26,230 nt of DNA from Bremia lactucae (GCF_004359215.1 NC_090622.1:87361-113590); one strand, 5' to 3'. Shown: positions 8,906-18,355, counted from the first letter of the stretch. A program made the numbers and translations. The notes: generated from the letters alone by a model not told the origin.

Positions 8906-9475
8906 TGTATCGTGGGTAAACACGGTGTACTTTTTGATCCAAAAAAGATTACGACGATCACTTACTGGCTTGTGCGAGTCGATTTTAAGGGATTTTGAAA
9001 GTTTCTCGGCTTAGCGGCGTACTTACACAAGTACTTTCGCAATTATGCCGAAATAACAGTACATCTTTTCTTCTTTGTTAAAGAGAAATCTCGAGTGGTC
9101 ATGGAACGCTAATTTCAGCGTTCTTTTAAAATATCATGCAAACCTTGCTTCAATCATCAATCCTGGCGATTGCGGGCCATTTCATGTGGTCTGTGACGCC
9201 AGCGGTTTTGCAATCGCGTCAGCACCAATCTGAACGCAATTGCCCATTGCATATCAAGGAGCGCCTTACCATAAGATATGCACTGGCTAAGTTTAGGGTC
9301 TATCTCGTGGAAGATAGACTGTGTATTGTTTATACGGACCATGCGTCTTTACACACGGCCGTAAACAGACTACACATCTCGCAAAGAATGGCGAGATGGT
9401 TGGCTTTCTTCGCGGGAAATAACTTCACCGTGGAATATAAACCATGACGACTTAATGTCGTCGCTGATTCCCTTT
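8906..9475 (+). pseudogene. pol: E2 RT C-terminus and RNase H
   Basis: Reads CIVGKHGVLFDP, FLGLAAYLHKYFRNYAEI, then in shifted frames FHVVCDASGFAIAS (9176-9217). A deletion removes the stretch that normally follows. It continues as ERNCPLHIKERLTIRYALAKFRVYLV, IVYTDHASLHTAVN, SQRMARWLAFFA and FTVEYKP in the frame of 9136-9447. The first RNase H Asp (CDAS) is kept. This colinear copy is the in-window reference that shows the matching part of E4 is inverted. Confidence 0.82.
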
Positions 9476-9544
9476 CGTGCTGACCCGATCTTAAGACGGC
9501 TGCGACAGTAAGTATTCTGTCGTCAACGTTTCTCGACGAGGTTA

Positions 9545-10440
9545 GAGGAGCCTATCGAGAATTATTGTTATTTAAAGATTGATGGATTTTATTAACAATT
9601 TATCACAACAATTTTTAAAAATATAGTCGAAATTGCAGGGATCGTCAACGGATCGATATACAACACGCAATGGCTTACTATATTACACAGCCCATTGCCG
9701 GCGACATTGCTCGTGTCGTCATCCCCACCCAAAATGATTTGAGTCTTCGCATCATGTATGAGTGCCATGATGCACCAATAAGTGAGCATCGAGGACGCGA
9801 GAAGACTTATCTCACGAAAGCCGCGACTTTTACTGGCCACGTCAGTTTAAGTTCGTTCCCGAGTACACACGTGTTTGCAAAATTTGTCAATTGGGTAAAG
9901 CCCAGTCCTTCATCCTGCGTTCCGTTACAACCTCTGCCTGTTCCGGCAGAGTGTTGTCAGTACGTAGCTATGGACTTCGTCCTCGAATTTTCCGAAGACG
10001 ATCACAAGAATAATGGCATTCTTGTGTTTGTTGATTGATTCAGCAAGATGGTCTATCTTGCTGAATTCCCGGAGTCGATCATAGATAAAGGCCGTGCTCG
10101 TGTCTTTGTTTAAAACGATTTTTCGACTTCATGGGTTACCCCGTGTACTGGTCTCAGATCGAGCCCCAAATTCACGCTAATGTTTTAGCAATATGTGTTC
10201 AAATCACTTGGAACACAGCTGAAAATGCTAACTTCTGACCATCTCGCAACATATGGTCAGAAAGCACGTGCAAATCGTATCCTCGAAGAGATACTTCGCG
10301 GATACGTCCACTCTTTACGAGTTGGAGCGAGTTCTTGCCGATGGTAGAATTTGCCATCAACAATTCAGTGCATGTTTATAGAAAACATCTTCCGTTCTCG
10401 TGAAAAGCTTACGCCATCCACGTGTACCCACCTTCTTCGA
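9545..10440 (+). pseudogene. pol: E2 integrase, catalytic Glu lost
   Basis: The frame 9670-10038 begins with the zinc region (IMYECHDAPISEHRGREKTYL). The CxxC pair TGC...TGT at 9876-9887 is readable only in another frame. The core follows: AMDFVLEF with the first Asp at 9973-9975, NNGILVFVD, a stop, then FSKMVYLAEFPESI. The second Asp is kept (LVSDRAP). The third catalytic residue, expected in QTE, is QKA, with Ala codon GCA at 10264-10266. ANRILEEILRGYVHS and further C-terminal core fragments follow in shifting frames. Closest relative in the window is E4. Confidence 0.82.
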
Positions 10441-10843
10441 GAGTAACTCATATTCATGGGGGGAGGGACTGTCTCGAGCAAAAACCAATCTAGCTCTTGC
10501 ACATCAAGTATTGACCCTACGGTTAATGCGAAGGATACCAATGTTAATGCTCTCACTAATATTACTGTTTTCGATGCTGAGTTTTTCAGCATCGTTATCA
10601 AAGTCAGTAATAGCATTATCGCTATTACTGAGTTTGTCCACTAAAAAATTCAATCAACATTGAAGTGGACAAACGCAGTAATAGCGATAACTACTTGTCA
10701 CTAAAAAAATAATGTTGGTTAAAAGATTCAATTTATATTGAAGTGGAAAACTCAGTAGTACACAAGGCAGGAGATCTCCTGCTGACTTGTTTTGTACACG
10801 ATTCCATTGCTGATGCGGTGGACCGCCAGAAACGGAACTCTTA
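10441..10843 (+). pseudogene. E2 acidic integrase linker with clustered hairpins
   Basis: Short fragments (WGEGLSRAKTN; NVNALTNITVFDAEFFSIV) correspond to the acidic low-complexity linker after the integrase core of this subfamily. E4 has a matching region at 19129-19383 (HENDADIFIIANYN). Translation fails after 10643. The DNA holds an unusual group of inverted repeats, listed separately. Towards 10740-10800 the shifted reading resembles a degenerate VQDSIADAV-type block before the GPF module. Confidence 0.55.
10572..10690. repeat. Nested inverted repeats in E2
   Basis: A 9-bp perfect stem (CGATGCTGA, 10572-10580, with 10586-10594) is followed by a 10-bp perfect stem (CAGTAATAGC, 10605-10614, with 10621-10630). 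A 27-bp pair with one mismatch (10616-10642 with 10664-10690) encloses a 21-base centre. CAGTAATAGC therefore occurs three times in alternating orientation, so two hairpins compete for the same arm. Confidence 0.9.
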
Positions 10844-11201
10844 CTAAAATGGAACAGCGAACTTTCTTTCTTTTAATGTTAAACATCTAGTCCTATTGTC
10901 TACGGTAAACTTACGAAAACATATAATGCCGAATGTGGGCAGAAATAAATTACTGCCCAAGTACATCGCCCCGTTTCGTGTACTGCACCTCCAAGGCAAT
11001 GCGTACACGATCAAGCTGCCTCGTACGATGCGTAGACATCCTAGTTTTATGTCGGGCATCTCCACCAGTACCATCAGTACATCGCCCTGGAACCGACTTA
11101 GGCGTCTGACAAAGCCTGATGGTCCCGTGCTAAAGCATGATAATCTCGGGACAGAGTCTATTCCCACGAACCCGATGATCTACTTCATCCTCCAAAGATG
11201 A
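10844..11201 (+). pseudogene. pol: E2 integrase C-terminal (GPF-type) module
   Basis: Frame 10896-11201 reads STVNLRKHIMPNVGRNKLLPKYIAPFRVLHLQGNAYTIKLP and MRRHPSFMSG, with the expected pattern for the beta-rich domain that follows the integrase core. The conserved GPF core is APF. It is open for 101 codons, then ends. E4 carries the same module on the minus strand, with GPF intact. The nested minus-strand frame at 10844-11167 is a shadow. Confidence 0.75.
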
Positions 11202-11545
11202 GATCTTTTGACAAGCTGTCACCAGCTCGTTTTAAAGGCCTAATGCGTCCTTTCGATCGCCAGTTCATCAGTCGCAACTTGCGCACAATTTCTCAACTGG
11301 TCACGAGAAACATTATCAATCGTCATCGCTAACTCGCAGCGACAGGATCGCTCGTGATTAATGTCCTCCCTCAATCAGTAAAGGGTGTGATTCGAATTGC
11401 GGTGTTAATTCGGGTTCGTCAAACGAGGCGAAACCAATTTTTCCTCCTTCTCCACATCCATTGACGAATTTGAGTGGTTGAAGGCGTTCTCTGTTGGGAA
11501 CCTCGTTCCCAACTGGTGATGGACGTTCCGGGTCTTGTACGATAG
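11202..11545 (+). pseudogene. pol: E2 spacer and chromodomain remnant
   Basis: After a Ser/Arg-rich spacer, the plus strand reads PIFPPSPHPLTNLSG (about 11432-11476). It then jumps, with the middle of the chromodomain apparently deleted, to WEPRSQLVMDVPGLVR, ending at a TAG at 11539-11541. WEP and DVPGL are typical C-terminal chromodomain residues in this subfamily. The methyl-lysine-binding part is missing. The overlapping minus-strand frames 11358-11648 and 11405-11689 are treated as shadows. Confidence 0.65.
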
Positions 11546-12735
11546 TAAGATGTGAATTATCCTCCTCGGCAAAGGTTCTATCAGAGAACGAGCGCCCCCC
11601 GTGCCCGAAAAAGGATTGGAGATTCTCAATAGAGATGGCTTCCGCCAATTGGAATCTTTGAGGGAGTGTGCTTTTCTAGGGACATGCACGTGCGCCCTTA
11701 TAACAGCATAGACAGAAGTTCCCCCACGAGAGGCAAGGTACGGCTACCTCTAGACAAACGGGCAGCTTGTAGTGTCACTGAGGCATTACAGCCTACCCTT
11801 GGCACTTTCTGCCCAAATGCTTTTCAAACTTGGAACAAAGGTGCGACATTCTTTGCCCGCTTGCATGTGTTCAATCGATTCCGAAAAAAAGGCATCGAAG
11901 AAGAATTCCGTCTCGTCCACACCACGCTTATAAAGCCTGGATGAATCAAATAACAAATGTGATATCGATCGTTGGCCATACCATATACCAACAAGTTAAG
12001 TTGCCCTTCGAGGGCAACCAGAGTTTCTTTTAGAAAGAAAATCGGAAAACATTGGGGTCCCTCTGCCGCTGATACATGTTAACGTTAATGCTAACATTGT
12101 TCTCGAAGTATTCCTTAGAAGTACTCTGTCCCTGTTGATGCATACTAGCACCACCAGTAGCATGCTTACCAAGGTGACCTTTACAATCACTTCATTCCTG
12201 ATGATGCGTATTGACATGACCAGAGTTAAAGTCGTCTTTGAAGTCATCACAAGATGACTCCGCACCAAAAGGGCCTGACAATGTGTCAAACAACTTCGTC
12301 ATTACCACTTTGGTCTCACCTCAGAGCCTGTAGTTTTAACGGACGTGGCCCTGGTAAATCCGGAGGCCGTAAAAGCTGCCCCTGAGTCTAGCGATGATGC
12401 CGACTCAGCCCATTCACCTACAATGAGAGTAGCAGGTGACTTCTCACTGACACCTGCAATGAGACTTATACCAGTAACCTACAATTGAAGAAGGAGTTGA
12501 CTTTTTTCCCGCAATAGACGCATTAGCGTCTACCGAAAGTTAGCATCGGTAACAGCTGCACTGGGCCGTGTACCTTCCAGCTTTGCTGCCTCACAGGCGA
12601 TGCGCACGGGTTTCGATACCATGCGCAAACTTAAAAGATGTTGACAAAATAAAACGAACAAATGCTAATTTACAGAGAGAGACATAACAGTACTCTCTGT
12701 CACTTTTCATCAGTCACTAAAGTTACTGTTGTTTA
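11546..12735 (+). pseudogene. E2 3' tail, partly conserved with E4
   Basis: The first part (frame 11666-11944) has no recognised domain. From about 12330 it reads VVLTDVALVNPEAVKAAPESSDDADSAHSPTM and then PTIEEGVDFFPAIDALAS. The latter aligns with the minus-strand tail of E4 (PAIGVGGELSPAADAQTS at about 18060-18010), followed by AALGR in E2 against AALTR in E4. Shared peptides argue that the last reading frame of this subfamily runs on as a Ser/Ala-rich tail close to the polypurine tract. The stretch 11945-12330 has no readable family motif. Confidence 0.5.
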
Positions 12736-12745
12736 GGGGGGGGGG
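12736..12745 (+). other. E2 polypurine tract (10 G)
   Basis: Ten consecutive G after ACTAAAGTTACTGTTGTTTA. E4 has the homologous sequence on the minus strand (17811-17820 plus the upstream TTACTAAAGTGATTGTTGTTG). The next bases, TGACGGGG, start the LTR. Confidence 0.8.
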
Positions 12746-12880
12746 TGACGGGGTGCCCCGTACCATCAATATTATTTCCTATAGGTAGGTAAGAGCAAGA
12801 TTATTATCTTCTATTAATTTTGACTCGATGGTTCTAACCTGATAATTTTACTTTTTGACCTACGTGCTTTACAACCGTGA
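12746..12880 (+). repeat. E2 3' LTR, partial (family epsilon)
   Basis: Starts TGACGGGGTGCCCCG right after the G run and shows distant similarity to the E4 LTR (a shared CCTATA..AGG region and AATTTT.AC... GATGG). It stops where the gag of E3 becomes readable, so it is truncated; the exact boundary is uncertain by some tens of bases. Confidence 0.6.
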
Positions 12881-12884
12881 TATT

Positions 12885-13100
12885 GACGAAACAAGACATC
12901 AGTTGCCTACGTGGGGCACGCTGCTACAGCAACTGTTCCGCGTGTCTGCCCCGCCTAATAAGGCTTTGCTTACATTCACGCTTCTTATCTTCCCGTAAGA
13001 AAAAAGGAACTGTCTAAGACTTGCGAAATCTTACACTTTATGCAGCTAGGCCAATTACCATTGAGGAAATTTCTCCGCCGGCATCCTCAAAAAGACACCC
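12885..13100 (+). pseudogene. gag: E3 gag fragment
   Basis: Reads QLPTWGTLLQQLFRVSAPPNKA, then in another frame HSRFLSSRKKKGTV and DLRNLTLYAA, matching the gag block of E1 (SLKQQMTSMLAPPDQAF, LATRQGKR, ELRTLIASM). Roughly 65 residues survive before an LTR fragment begins. Its N-terminal half and zinc knuckle are absent. Confidence 0.65.
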
Positions 13101-13102
13101 TT

Positions 13103-13215
13103 TGTAGGCGGGCACGTCTTAGCGCGGCCACGCTCTACTTAACCACACACCCTAGTACAGTGAGGAAGCGATTAGACCATCTTCAGCACATGGAGTGGAA
13201 CGATTGCATCCACTG
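13103..13215 (+). mobile_element. Beta-LTR fragment in E3
   Basis: Starts TGTAGGCGGGCACGTC and matches the solo LTR read on the minus strand for about 75 bases (GCGGCCACGCTCTACTTA, then GAGGAAGCG), with fading similarity to about 13215. It probably marks an old beta insertion into the gag region, most of which was later deleted. Confidence 0.65.
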
Positions 13216-13740
13216 AGTGAGCCGATATGGCAACAAACTGAGGGTCAGTTGTAATACTGTTGGAATACACCAAGGCATTACGGCTAGTCTGGTTTGATGC
13301 ACGTTAAGTGAAGCATAACCTTTTCTGGATGATGTGTAAAACTTACATAACACCTCCTTGGATGTCGAATTATACATCGGCTATTGTATAAAGCAAAGCA
13401 AGGTACAAACCTTGTTAAGCTATAATTAGACTTGAAATCATTGATATTAGGGCCTCTAGGAGGTTTATAGTCACGACATTGAGACAGCAGAGACAAAAGT
13501 CTGGTACTGCGAGACGCTTACATCTGCACTGTCATAGAGTGATACTAATGAAGAGCTATACACTCGTCAATAATGTGACTGGAAAGTTGAGGGTGATATT
13601 AGCCAGCAATGGCACTGCTGCGACGCTGTGCAGCACCATTGATCTCACTATTGTTGACAGATTCAGTGACTAAAGCAGTCCTGATGAGACTATGCCAGAC
13701 ATTATTTATTTTAATGAAATTAGACTTGATCTGTGTAGAC
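13216..13740 (+). other. Unreadable part of E3 (protease region expected)
   Basis: By position this should hold the end of gag and the protease, but no D-S/T-G-A motif or VLDLDSRYD-like block could be read in any plus frame. Frames 13479-13673 and 13692-13976 are open for 64 and 94 codons without a recognised domain. Function not assigned. Confidence 0.3.
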
Positions 13741-14930
13741 TACGTCATGCGGCGGTATGTACAGTGTCTGCGTACTTGACGCCCGCCTTGAGGCTATCCC
13801 ATCTTTACATGCTCTTGAAGAGATACACGAAATGTCTGAGAATTATTTCGGCCAGCGCCATAAAGGCTGGTGACGTATCTAATATGGGAGTCATTCTATC
13901 AGATACTAATTCAAACTCATTTCGCATCTGGATGAAGCTACGCTTAAGGACAGTCGGCACTAAGTGCGCAGAGTGAATCATCGATAGTTAAGGATTTTTG
14001 AACCATTCTTTCTTTGGTGAAGAAATTCCAAGACGTACTGTGTCACAATCTAACGTCGGTTTTACCTCCTCATAGAGACGTACGTCATAAATTGACTTGT
14101 TTCCTCGAACCAAATACTGTGTAACACGACAGTGGCTTTTCGGAAAGGAACAAGGTGAAGTCATTAGCGATTTCTTCAGTGCTAAGTACGTTACTGAAAT
14201 GGTCCGTGAGAGTGAGTCTCTCCATTTGACATCGACAGTTTGTGCCACAAAGCCAAACAATAGAATAGAATAGCGCATTGTGCATGCTTACAATAAGCCT
14301 AATGCTACCACTGTGCCAGCAGAAACACCCAATTCCTAAAAATGATGTTTTTTAGATATATATTGTGGGTTGTGCAGTGTACTTCGCGTTCGACTTTGTC
14401 GATGGCTACTGCCAGCTGCTCATGCGAGCTTGTGACATTCCATTTACTGCGGCTAGAACCCTAAGTGCAATGCTGTGGGCGTGGCTGGTTATGCCCAGGG
14501 GTGTTTTAATGGCCAACCACTTTTGATTGTCTAGCAAACAACTATTCCGCCCTCATCGCGTCCATAGTCGTGCAGAGCAGGGTCGGTCGGATGTAACTAA
14601 ATCACATAGACCATTTGATAGAAGTGCTGTATACGCACAAATAAGATGTATCTTTGGAGCAGAAGAAACCCCTTTCGTAGGGAGCTTCATTGGGAAGTTT
14701 GGCCCTAGAGCCGACCCTGCAAAGGTGGTAAGGACATAATTGATAGGCTGTTCCCCCAAAATCAGATAACTACTTGCACAAGTACAGCAGCAATTACGTT
14801 GGTTCGGCTCGTCAATCATCCAATCTTTTGAAAACGATACGTACTGGTGCCGGAGTAGCATCAGAAATAACGTTATTAAAGAGGCAAAAGAGAGCCTCAT
14901 CCATGACCCCAATTTTCTCTGTGCTGCTCT
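13741..14930 (+). pseudogene. pol: E3 linker and reverse transcriptase with the YxDD block deleted
   Basis: Linker peptides (LDARLEAIPSLHALEEIHEM) lead to the RT N-terminus (IDLFPRTKYCVTRQW, FFSAKYVTEMVRESESLHL). KPNNRIE, a stop and RIVHAYNKPNATTVPAE follow, then AFDFVDGYCQLLMRACDIPFTAA. After LFRPH the sequence goes straight to VHSRAEQGRSDV. Compared with E1, 33 bases are missing at about 14556-14562; these encode the strand that carries YxDD. GPRADPAKV and fragments of the connection region follow. No activity is possible. Confidence 0.82.
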
Positions 14931-15344
14931 GTTGAATCCCGGTAGGCCTTTCAGTGTTGTCTATGAAGCATCATACCTTATCATCGATAGTAGGCTTTTA
15001 CAAACAATTAAAGATGGACGAGAACGCGTAATTGCGTTGAGTCGAGACAGCTAAAAGCAACCGTAGTAAATTACCCTGTCGATGACGAATAGCTTCTTGT
15101 TATGAATTATGTTTTTGTTAGAATCAAAGTCTATCTGCTAGCCTCTAAGCTTTTTATGATCTAAACATATCATGCGACATTACGCTTTGCGGCTTAGTCG
15201 CCTTACATCTCACAGAGGATGGTCCGATGGCTTACATCATTTACTGAATTTTACCTCAAGGTGAAGTATAAGCCTGAAAGGCAAAATACTTTGGCTGATG
15301 CGTTTTCACCCAGTTCTGACTATGCGATAGCTCATGTTACAACT
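14931..15344 (+). pseudogene. pol: E3 RNase H, degenerate
   Basis: Reads GRPFSVVYEAS, where the catalytic Asp block CDAS is YEAS (Glu codon at 14965-14967). LLQTIKDGRERVIA follows, and later pieces in other frames correspond to the ladder HDKELL, YTDHAS, SHRGW and LKVKYKPERQNTLADAF (near 15300). Only fragments remain. Confidence 0.7.
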
Positions 15345-16390
15345 TTCTCGTCACCGATACTCCTTTAATTTGTGTGATGTATGCCAGGATAACAATGTGT
15401 AGTTGTGTAACGAGCTCTTGGGAGCCAATACATAAGAAAAGACTCAGACATTACATTGTCGGTACGATTGAATGCGGAGTTATATCGATATTCCATCGAT
15501 AATGGCCATTTGTGTCATTGCACAGATGCAGCGGATTCTTCGCTCATTGTAGTTTCTCCTAATGAGGAATTGAATTACTAGAAGCTGTGACGTACATGAA
15601 AATATTTTTAGCGGTATCGGTCAAGAAAAGACCTAAGGCTCCGTGAGCCAGAATTACTGGCTCAAACTCTTCCAAAATAGGTGAGCATTTATGTTCGCAC
15701 ATGGGAAACTTGCCATGGGTAAACCCTTGGCTGATGCAGCTAGGTTACTTGCCAGCTGTCTGTACCCACTGGGTGTTGGGAGTCCATATGTATGGATTTT
15801 GGGTTTGGCCTTCAGAGAGGTTCGGAAGGCAACACAGGAATTGTGGCATTTCGAGCACAATTGCCCCCTCAGTGGCTATTCCAGATATGATTAATTGCGG
15901 AGGTACAGCAAGGCTATCTATGATCGCGTGTATCGACAACAGAAACTGCCAGTGGCAATCGTCTCCGGTAAAGCCCCGTTTAACGGGTACGTTCTGAAAG
16001 TCGATCTTCGTAGTGCTAACCACCATTGCACATGTGCACAGCGGATCACCCGAAGACCAGCGGTCAATCCAAGCGTGCTAAACGAGTCGTTCTGCGCTGT
16101 GTGTGCTGTTACACCAAAAGCGCTGAAGCAAAATGCTCCTGGCTGTTGAGTTTGCGCAAAGCGCTAAAGCATAATGCTCCTGGCTATTGATTTTGCGTTG
16201 AATGAGGCTGTTGATGCCTCTACAGGTTATACTATGTTCTACGTAAGCGTGCTCACACACCCACGCTTTCTGTTAACGCTACCACTACGTAATTTAGGTC
16301 TGGGTGGGGGAAATTTAGCCGATCGACTTACTGATCTCAGCCCTATTATTGCGAGGACAAAGGTTTGCGAGTTCCTTGCAACACGATAAA
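15345..16390 (+). pseudogene. pol: E3 integrase, degenerate
   Basis: Pieces in shifting frames include SQNYWLKL-like, VSIYVRTWETC, CWESICMDFGFGL (first Asp kept) and DRVYRQQKLPVAIVSGKAPF. The second catalytic Asp, expected in VSDRDP, is Gly. MCTADHPKTSGQSKRAKRV has Lys (AAG, 16071-16073) in place of the catalytic Glu. A 41-bp tandem duplication (16117-16198) repeats the following helix. The C-terminal core ends in frame 16174-16389 (DASTGYTMFYVSVLTHPRFLLTLPL...GLGGG). Non-functional. Confidence 0.8.
16117..16198. repeat. 41-bp tandem duplication in E3 integrase
   Basis: Bases 16117-16157 and 16158-16198 are adjacent copies differing at about five positions (for example GCTGAAGC against GCTAAAGC). 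The period is not a multiple of three, so it also shifts the frame. Confidence 0.92.
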
Positions 16391-16690
16391 GTTTCTTACG
16401 ACCTGTGCGTGCTGTAACCTCTCAGTCTAAGCAAGATTATCACGGAGACGTTGCACCTCGTGCTATAAAGCAAAAAAAAAGAGAGAGTCCGCTGATATTA
16501 CAGCCCCTCTTGCATTTCTACGTGAACAAGGGAACCTTTAGTTCCGCATGTTTTTTTCAAAGTGACGACGTCGCAGGTATCACACCCAGTATCTGGTGAA
16601 GTGGCTTAGGTCCCCTCGTCGGAAAACTCTTGGGACTTGAGGTACCCCTTCGGCAAGACAGCCCTTACGCCGTTGACTTTTATGAGCGCC
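16391..16690 (+). pseudogene. pol: E3 spacer and chromodomain remnant
   Basis: After a shifted spacer, 16561-16620 reads RRRRYHTQYLVKWL, matching the E1 chromodomain (QYQYLVKWLGY). A shifted remnant of NSWEFEVPLRQD follows. The integrase C-terminal GPF-type module seen in E1 is missing or unreadable here. Confidence 0.65.
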
Positions 16691-16877
16691 ACGCTCTAAA
16701 TCAATAAGTATCGAGCAACGCTCCCCACCAATACAGATGGGAATTGAATGGATCCTAGACCTTAGTGTAACTTGGATCCGCGGTTGCATTTGCAGCTAAA
16801 GCACTAGAGTGCTGACCGAGTCTAGCTTCGTATTTTGGCCGACAAGCCGCACTTATTTGGCCTTTAGCCATACAAAT
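16691..16877 (+). other. E3 spacer after chromodomain
   Basis: No convincing reading frame. By alignment this corresponds to 7136-7318 of E1, just beyond the readable antisense frame. Confidence 0.35.
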
Positions 16878-17639
16878 TCAAGCAAAGTTTCGGTTCAGGC
16901 GATCGCGGCCGCATCGGCCGACTTCCCGAAATAAAAAATAATTCGAATGCAACAGACCTGATAGACCCAACGAAAAATGGAATTTCGTTGTCAATTTCCG
17001 ATGCGTTCGGGTGTAAAACGATTGTATATTTCTTTCATTGAGGACACGTGTCTCTTTACGCAGAGGACGTAAATGGTGATGTGGCGTCGTAATCAGTGGT
17101 GTAAGGTATTGCTTTCTGAGAGCGTCGCACGTAGCGAACTCCTCCGCCGTTCTCGCCTTTGGCCCAGAGATCCACGTTCCTAAGGATTGGCCCGCAACCC
17201 TATGTGGCGCTCTTCCGCACTCATTGGCGTAAATCGATTTTTCCTGTGAGCTTTTGAATTTACGAAACCGATGAGATTGCTCCTTTTTGATGATTGCTTG
17301 CTCTTGCTCTTATCGAGAAAATTCGTCACTATGTTGGGCTTAAAGACCGGTGTCAATCGTAATGCACCGCAGCCCCACGTTTTAAGAAGCTGTCACAGCC
17401 CGAAGAGATTCGTCTTTACGCTTAATCGTGTTGGGTTGGGACTTCTCCTCCTTATTCTTAGACGGAGTGCTACTATCGCAGTCCAAGATCTCATCGTCTT
17501 CGACGAAGGAATAAGGCGTCGATGACTTACGTGAAGATGTCGTAAGGCAGAGGTATGCAAAACACAACCGTAGTGTTTGCTGTTTGGATCCAGACCTCAA
17601 AAGGAGATGTGGGGAATGCCCGCACTCGGTTTCATTCAC
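16878..17639 (-). pseudogene. E3 antisense ORF (counterpart of the E1 antisense ORF)
   Basis: The minus-strand frame 17639-17382 is open for 86 codons. After three stops, the same frame is open again for about 143 codons to a stop at 16880-16878. That second stretch contains no methionine. Compared with E1 the shared blocks are LR...KQ.T.R.CF..LC, S.TPS, GP.ART..E.A..DA...QYLT and L.TKF, in the same order and frame; between QYLT and TKF the spacing differs by three whole codons. Acidic/Ser-rich start, more basic later. No family recognised. The plus frame 17271-17525 is the competing reading. Confidence 0.45.
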
Positions 17640-17659
17640 GCGTCTCGCAGCGATAGGCG

Positions 17660-17809
17660 AGTTTATTTAAAGATTTGAATAGTACTGCCAGAAAATTACC
17701 ATCTGTTGTAAAATTGACAAATCATTTATAAATATAGTATTCAAAAATCTTCTTTCTTATTCCTCGTATAGGTATTAGTCTTTTTTGAACAAGCTACGCC
17801 GTAACATCA
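17660..17809 (-). repeat. E4 3' LTR, partial (family epsilon)
   Basis: On the minus strand it begins TGATGTTACGG one base after the polypurine tract and stays AT-rich to about 17660, where E3 sequence starts. Distantly similar to the E2 LTR at 12746. Truncated; the boundary with E3 is not sharp. Confidence 0.55.
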
Positions 17810-17810
17810 G

Positions 17811-17820
17811 CCCCCCCCTC
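17811..17820 (-). other. E4 polypurine tract
   Basis: Minus strand reads GAGGGGGGGG, preceded by TTACTAAAGTGATTGTTGTT, which matches the sequence leading into the G run of E2 at 12736. Confidence 0.8.
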
Positions 17821-18355
17821 AACAACAATCACTTTAGTAACTGATATTATATTTTATCTGGCAGAGAGCACCATTGTGTCTATCTGCAAAATGATGTACT
17901 TATTGGTCTTTAATGACATCTCAATCAGTTCATCGCATAATTAACAAGTCCAAGAGGAGCCAGCAAGCCCATCAACTGCACGAGTAAGCGCAGCTGCTAA
18001 TAGAATAATAACAGCAGACGTCTGAGCGTCTGCTGCGGGTGACAACTCGCCTCCAACTCCGATTGCAGGTGAATTTTATAATGAGTCGGAAATCTCGTCG
18101 AGTCAAAAAATCTATAAAAGACCTTCGGATCACTAGGGTCGGTTCTGGCGAACCGAATACTAAAACATTCGCTAATATGTATAGCTCGCCAGACCCATAC
18201 GATAAAGAGCCATCTAGTCATGACTCCGGTAATGGTGACAATGATCGTGATAATAAGGTATGACCCTCCTAGCAAATACTTCTAGAGACAGATAATTTGC
18301 AATCCCTTCACGACCGCATAGATTGCTCTTTTTCTGATGGCTGAACGCGGTAATC
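17821..18355 (-). pseudogene. E4 3' tail
   Basis: The minus strand reads PAIGVGGELSPAADAQTS and LLAAALTRAVDGLAGSSW (about 18062-17960), collinear with the E2 tail. Upstream the frame 18275-17997 is open but not recognised. The plus-strand frame 18039-18263, hydrophilic (SRKSRRVKKS, HDSGNGDNDRDN), is antisense to this tail; I could not align it with anything in E2. Confidence 0.5.

Larger units (their letters stand above)
8906..12880 (+). mobile_element. E2: 5'-truncated Ty3/gypsy element
   Basis: Starts within the C-terminal part of RT (CIVGKHGV at 8906) and continues through RNase H, integrase, GPF-type module, chromodomain remnant and a Ser/Ala-rich tail to a polypurine tract at 12736-12745 and the beginning of a 3' LTR. 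No gag, protease or RT palm is present, so its left part was lost. It belongs to the same subfamily as E4, but on the opposite strand. Many stops and frameshifts. Confidence 0.82.
12885..17655 (+). mobile_element. E3: Ty3/gypsy remnant without LTRs, relative of E1
   Basis: A gag fragment, a beta-LTR fragment, the protease-RT linker, RT, RNase H, integrase, chromodomain and the antisense-ORF region appear in the same order as in E1. Neither a 5' nor a 3' delta LTR is present: the left end is fused to the epsilon LTR of E2 and the right end stops where the LTR of E4 begins, about 20 bases short of the expected polypurine tract. It is more decayed than E1. Confidence 0.78.

Noticed and set aside
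8767..8919. A 50-codon frame with Cys/His residues, considered as a BED-type zinc finger of a hAT transposase
   Set aside because: The Cys/His spacing does not fit a clear C2H2 pattern, and part of the stretch may instead be a decayed RT end in another frame.
12746..12760. G run followed by CGGGGTGCCCCG as a hairpin terminator
   Set aside because: It is explained by the polypurine tract and LTR start of E2, with the same arrangement in E4.
18039..18263. A hydrophilic plus-strand frame antisense to the E4 tail, as a second antisense gene
   Set aside because: The matching position in E2 gave no alignable peptide, while the sense-strand tail is conserved between E2 and E4.
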